Positions 62,554 through 64,000 of a stretch of DNA of 64,000 nucleotides are shown here, piece after piece. Each line of letters opens with the position of its first letter. Position 1 is the stretch's first letter. Location: the NCBI RefSeq assembly GCF_020510625.1, contig NZ_CP075191.1, positions 1,526,001-1,590,000 on the forward strand. Reading direction: 5' to 3'. Under the pieces are notes generated by a model. It had not been told where the DNA came from. It did not search any database and was given only the letters and a program-made list of their open reading frames with translations. A program made the translations under genes and the position numbers. The stretch comes from Ferribacterium limneticum. Lineage in GTDB: Bacteria > Pseudomonadota > Gammaproteobacteria > Burkholderiales > Rhodocyclaceae.

Positions 62554-64000
62554 GTATGCGCGATGAAAACCGTGACGAGCTGCTGGCTTTCGTCGATGAA
62601 GAAGAAGTTGCGCCGGACAACACGGCAGGCCACTGGCGTATCCTGATCGTCGACGACGAGCCGGATGTGCATGAGGTGACCTTGCTGGCCTTGCGAGACG
62701 TCGTCATCGAAGGACGCCACCTCTCCTTTTTGCATGCGCATTCGGCGCTTGAAGCGAGGGAGATGCTGAGTCGGGAAGCGGATATCGCCGTCATTCTGCT
62801 CGACGTGGTCATGGAAACCGATGACGCCGGCCTGAAGCTGGTGCGTTATTTGCGCGAGGACCTCGATAATCGTGCTACCCGCGTCATCCTGCGCACCGGT
62901 CAGCCCGGCTATGCGCCGGAAATAGAGACCATCCGGCTCTTCGACATCAACGACTACAAGACCAAATCGGAGCTGACCCGCGTCCGGCTGTACACCACGA
63001 TTACGGTCGCTATCCGTTCCTTTTGGCAGATTCACCAGCTGGAAGCCAATCGGCGCGGCCTGGAGATGATCATCAACGCGACGATGGAATTGAGCAAGCC
63101 GAATGGCTTGCGTCGTTTTGCCGAGGGGGTGGTTACCCAGCTTTGCGCCCTGCTCGGTGTCGGCGAGGATGGGCTGGTTTGCGCCGCAAGCGTTTCCCGC
63201 GGCGTGGCCCCCTATGTGCTGGCGGCGGCCGGGCAATATTCAGCCTGGATCGGGCAATCGCTCAGCGCCATTCCGGACGAGCGGGTCAAGCGGATACTCG
63301 AGGATGCGCTGGGCAAGCACCAGCATACTTTCGGCGAATCGACCTGCCTGTATTTCTCGACACCGGACAGCCACGCGTTGGCAGCTTTCGTTGATGTCGA
63401 TTCCCCTCTCAACGAAGTCGATAGCCAACTGCTTGAGGTTTTTTGCAGCAACATTGCCATCGGTTTCGAGAATGTCCAGTTGTACCAGAAGGTGTATGAC
63501 CTGGCCTTCGAGGATCTTCTCGTTCATCTGCCCAACCGCAACAGCTTCATTGGCTTGGTCGAGTGCCGTCCGGAGTCGGCCGATCGGGTTGCATTAGTCG
63601 ATATCGACGGTTTTTCCGATATCAACAGTATTCTCGACCAGGCGTTCGGCGATCTGGTGCTGGAAGCCGTTGCCGCTCGCCTGCGTAATGCCTTTCCGCC
63701 CTCGGTGGTGGTGGCACGAGTCGGTAATGATGTTTTCGGCCTGCTCGGGATTGCCCGTGAGGTTAGCCCGGAGCGCATCGCCCAGGTCTTCGCGCAGCCG
63801 TTTGCTGTCGATGGCCAGGAACTCCGCCTGTCGGCGACTTCCGGCTTGATTGCGTTGGGCGGGATCCAGGACAAGGCAGTGGAGGTTCTGAAGAATACCG
63901 GCGTGGCGCTCAAGCACGCCAAGAGCTTCCAGCGTGGCAAGTCGATGTTTTACGAGCCAGTGTACGCCGTTGAGGCGCGTGACCGGATGCGCATGCTGAA
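62550..64000 (+). CDS. Response regulator REC-DUF3369-GGDEF(degenerate), cut by window end
   Basis: At least 483 residues; no stop inside the window. ATG at 62550 overlaps the kinase stop (ATGA). Receiver domain at about 30-150 ([44 protein letters not shown]) with key residues present, then a DUF3369 domain (about 165-330), then a GGDEF domain whose signature reads RVGNDVFG, so it should not make c-di-GMP. An EAL domain probably follows beyond the right edge. With the four-PAS kinase it forms one two-component system. Confidence 0.9.
   Translation, partial: MSMRDENRDELLAFVDEEEVAPDNTAGHWRILIVDDEPDVHEVTLLALRDVVIEGRHLSFLHAHSALEAREMLSREADIAVILLDVVMETDDAGLKLVRYLREDLDNRATRVILRTGQPGYAPEIETIRLFDINDYKTKSELTRVRLYTTITVAIRSFWQIHQLEANRRGLEMIINATMELSKPNGLRRFAEGVVTQLCALLGVGEDGLVCAASVSRGVAPYVLAAAGQYSAWIGQSLSAIPDERVKRILEDALGKHQHTFGESTCLYFSTPDSHALAAFVDVDSPLNEVDSQLLEVFCSNIAIGFENVQLYQKVYDLAFEDLLVHLPNRNSFIGLVECRPESADRVALVDIDGFSDINSILDQAFGDLVLEAVAARLRNAFPPSVVVARVGNDVFGLLGIAREVSPERIAQVFAQPFAVDGQELRLSATSGLIALGGIQDKAVEVLKNTGVALKHAKSFQRGKSMFYEPVYAVEARDRMRML

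Overview
The window looks like chromosomal DNA of a high-GC, Gram-negative betaproteobacterium. The gene set fits a free-living, motile, respiring member of the Rhodocyclales, such as Dechloromonas or a relative: many TonB receptors and two-component/c-di-GMP proteins, high-affinity molybdate uptake, FliW, RimO, RlmJ, Hsp33, and YceI with cytochrome b561. The taxon is inferred from gene content; no database search was run. All coordinates and start choices come from reading the sequence.

Layout. (1) 1-9 kb: the 5' part of a TonB receptor gene running off the left edge, a tandem-receiver regulator, a bacteriohemerythrin divergent from a NIT-PAS-GGDEF*-EAL protein, two YceI proteins with cytochrome b561, and a DODA-type dioxygenase divergent from a LysR regulator. 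(2) 9-20 kb: a GlsB-like/SIMPL pair, then a five-gene leftward operon: TonB receptor, YfiR, CHASE8 hybrid kinase, REC-PAS-GGDEF*-EAL, TonB receptor. (3) 20-25 kb: a modE-modA-unknown-modB-modC operon divergent from a di-Mop molbindin gene, with two ModE-type operators, then a small ORF and tRNA-Val/tRNA-Thr. (4) 25-35 kb: a large hybrid kinase, a tandem HD-GYP protein, rimO, a GlcD-like flavoprotein, another kinase, hslO and an ArsC/YffB-like gene. (5) 35-45 kb: an AT-rich orphan gene, a ferric-reductase-like oxidoreductase, tex, fliW, an AlkD-like gene, a gamma-carbonic anhydrase, a dicarboxylate symporter and a MazG-like gene. (6) 44.8-52.2 kb: an IS5-family element beside a CTAG-rich heptamer array, then rlmJ, a PilZ-like protein, a mutarotase, prfC, a MITE-like element and moaE. 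(7) 52.6-64 kb: a Cache chemoreceptor divergent from clpB, DUF2502/DUF1684/TudS-like genes, and a four-PAS kinase coupled to a DUF3369 regulator that runs off the right edge.

How the genes work together. Signalling dominates. Four proteins carry c-di-GMP turnover domains, and every GGDEF site that can be read is degenerate, so the visible enzymes should break c-di-GMP down rather than make it. The most unusual unit is the 10.2-19.8 kb operon. It pairs the periplasmic repressor YfiR with a CHASE8 sensor, as in the YfiBNR system, but the sensor is a hybrid histidine kinase, the output is a receiver-EAL protein, and TonB receptors bracket the set. A 16-bp palindrome upstream of this operon recurs with one mismatch upstream of the chemoreceptor at 54 kb. 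Molybdate uptake, storage and moaE supply molybdoenzymes. IS5-type elements have inserted into TAG-containing heptamer repeats at two places.
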